A DNA stretch of 5,105 bases from Frankiales bacterium (GTDB lineage Bacteria > Actinomycetota > Actinomycetes > Mycobacteriales > SCTD01), in the NCBI GenBank assembly GCA_025464695.1, contig JAODNQ010000144.1, positions 1-5,105 of the forward strand, read 5' to 3'. The position numbers were made by a program, and so were the translations under genes. Shown here one piece after another: positions 5,052-5,105 of the stretch. The notes under the pieces were generated by a model that was not told where the DNA came from, made no database searches, and worked only from the letters and a program-made list of their open reading frames with translations. Positions within the stretch are counted from its first letter, which is position 1. Every line of letters starts with the position of its first letter.

Positions 5052-5105
5052 GGACCCATGGCTCAGCTGGTAGAGCAGCGCCCTTACAAGGCGAAGGTCG
5101 GCGGT
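5052..5105 (+). tRNA. tRNA-Val (UAC anticodon), 5' 54 nt, truncated by the window edge
   Basis: The sequence folds as the 5' part of a tRNA. Acceptor strand GGACCCA (5052-5058), T8-G9, D-stem GCTC/GAGC around AGCTGGTA, A26, anticodon stem GCGCC/GGCGA around the loop CTTACAA, variable loop AGGTC, T-stem 5' strand GGCGG, and T54 as the last base. The loop centre TAC is the valine anticodon UAC (reads GUA and, by wobble, GUG). The 3' half, including the acceptor complement, is outside the window. The anticodon stem closes with a G27-A43 mismatch while the other four pairs are G-C. A TAGCCT hexamer at 5035-5040 could be a -10 element, without a convincing -35. Confidence 0.93.

Noticed and set aside
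1..5105. CRISPR array, insertion sequence, phage, toxin-antitoxin or defence system
   Set aside because: No spaced direct repeats, transposase or integrase motifs, terminal inverted repeats or toxin/defence domains were seen. Nearly all bases belong to recognisable housekeeping-type genes with uniform base composition.

Overview
The window is very GC-rich (roughly 70% or more by eye), has strongly G/C-biased third codon positions and is densely packed with genes. It reads as chromosomal DNA of a high-GC actinobacterium. The family content supports this: a homodimeric-type pyruvate dehydrogenase E1 (AceE), a DUF3052 protein, an AhpE-type peroxiredoxin and a mycothiol-dependent maleylpyruvate isomerase-family protein. 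The last two point to mycothiol redox chemistry, which is specific to Actinomycetota. I do not assign a genus.

Layout from left to right. The first 84 codons of aceE run off the left edge on the minus strand. A 74-bp divergent gap with a perfect 14-bp palindrome separates it from a plus-strand YjbQ/UPF0047 gene. A minus-strand cation diffusion facilitator (CDF) metal exporter with a long His-rich N-terminus follows, convergent with yjbQ. Divergent from the CDF gene across 128 bp are a plus-strand DUF3052 gene and, overlapping its stop codon, a SAM-dependent methyltransferase with a THUMP-like C-terminus. That gene converges with, and overlaps by 35 bp, a minus-strand MDMPI/DinB-family gene. 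Divergent from the latter across only 38 bp is a plus-strand ahpE-type peroxiredoxin gene. The window ends inside a tRNA-Val(UAC) gene.

Functional reading. The aceE - DUF3052 - ahpE order, with aceE opposed to the other two, matches the arrangement I recall in mycobacteria and streptomycetes, so this looks like a conserved core neighbourhood. The yjbQ/CDF pair and the methyltransferase/MDMPI pair look like lineage-specific additions. The themes are central carbon entry (AceE), metal export (CDF), thiol/peroxide redox (AhpE plus a possibly mycothiol-linked enzyme) and an uncharacterised methyltransferase. I found no mobile element, CRISPR array, phage gene or defence system. The most useful leads are the palindrome in the aceE/yjbQ gap, the unusual start of the methyltransferase gene, the possible second redox cysteine in the AhpE homologue and the very tight MDMPI/ahpE divergent pair.
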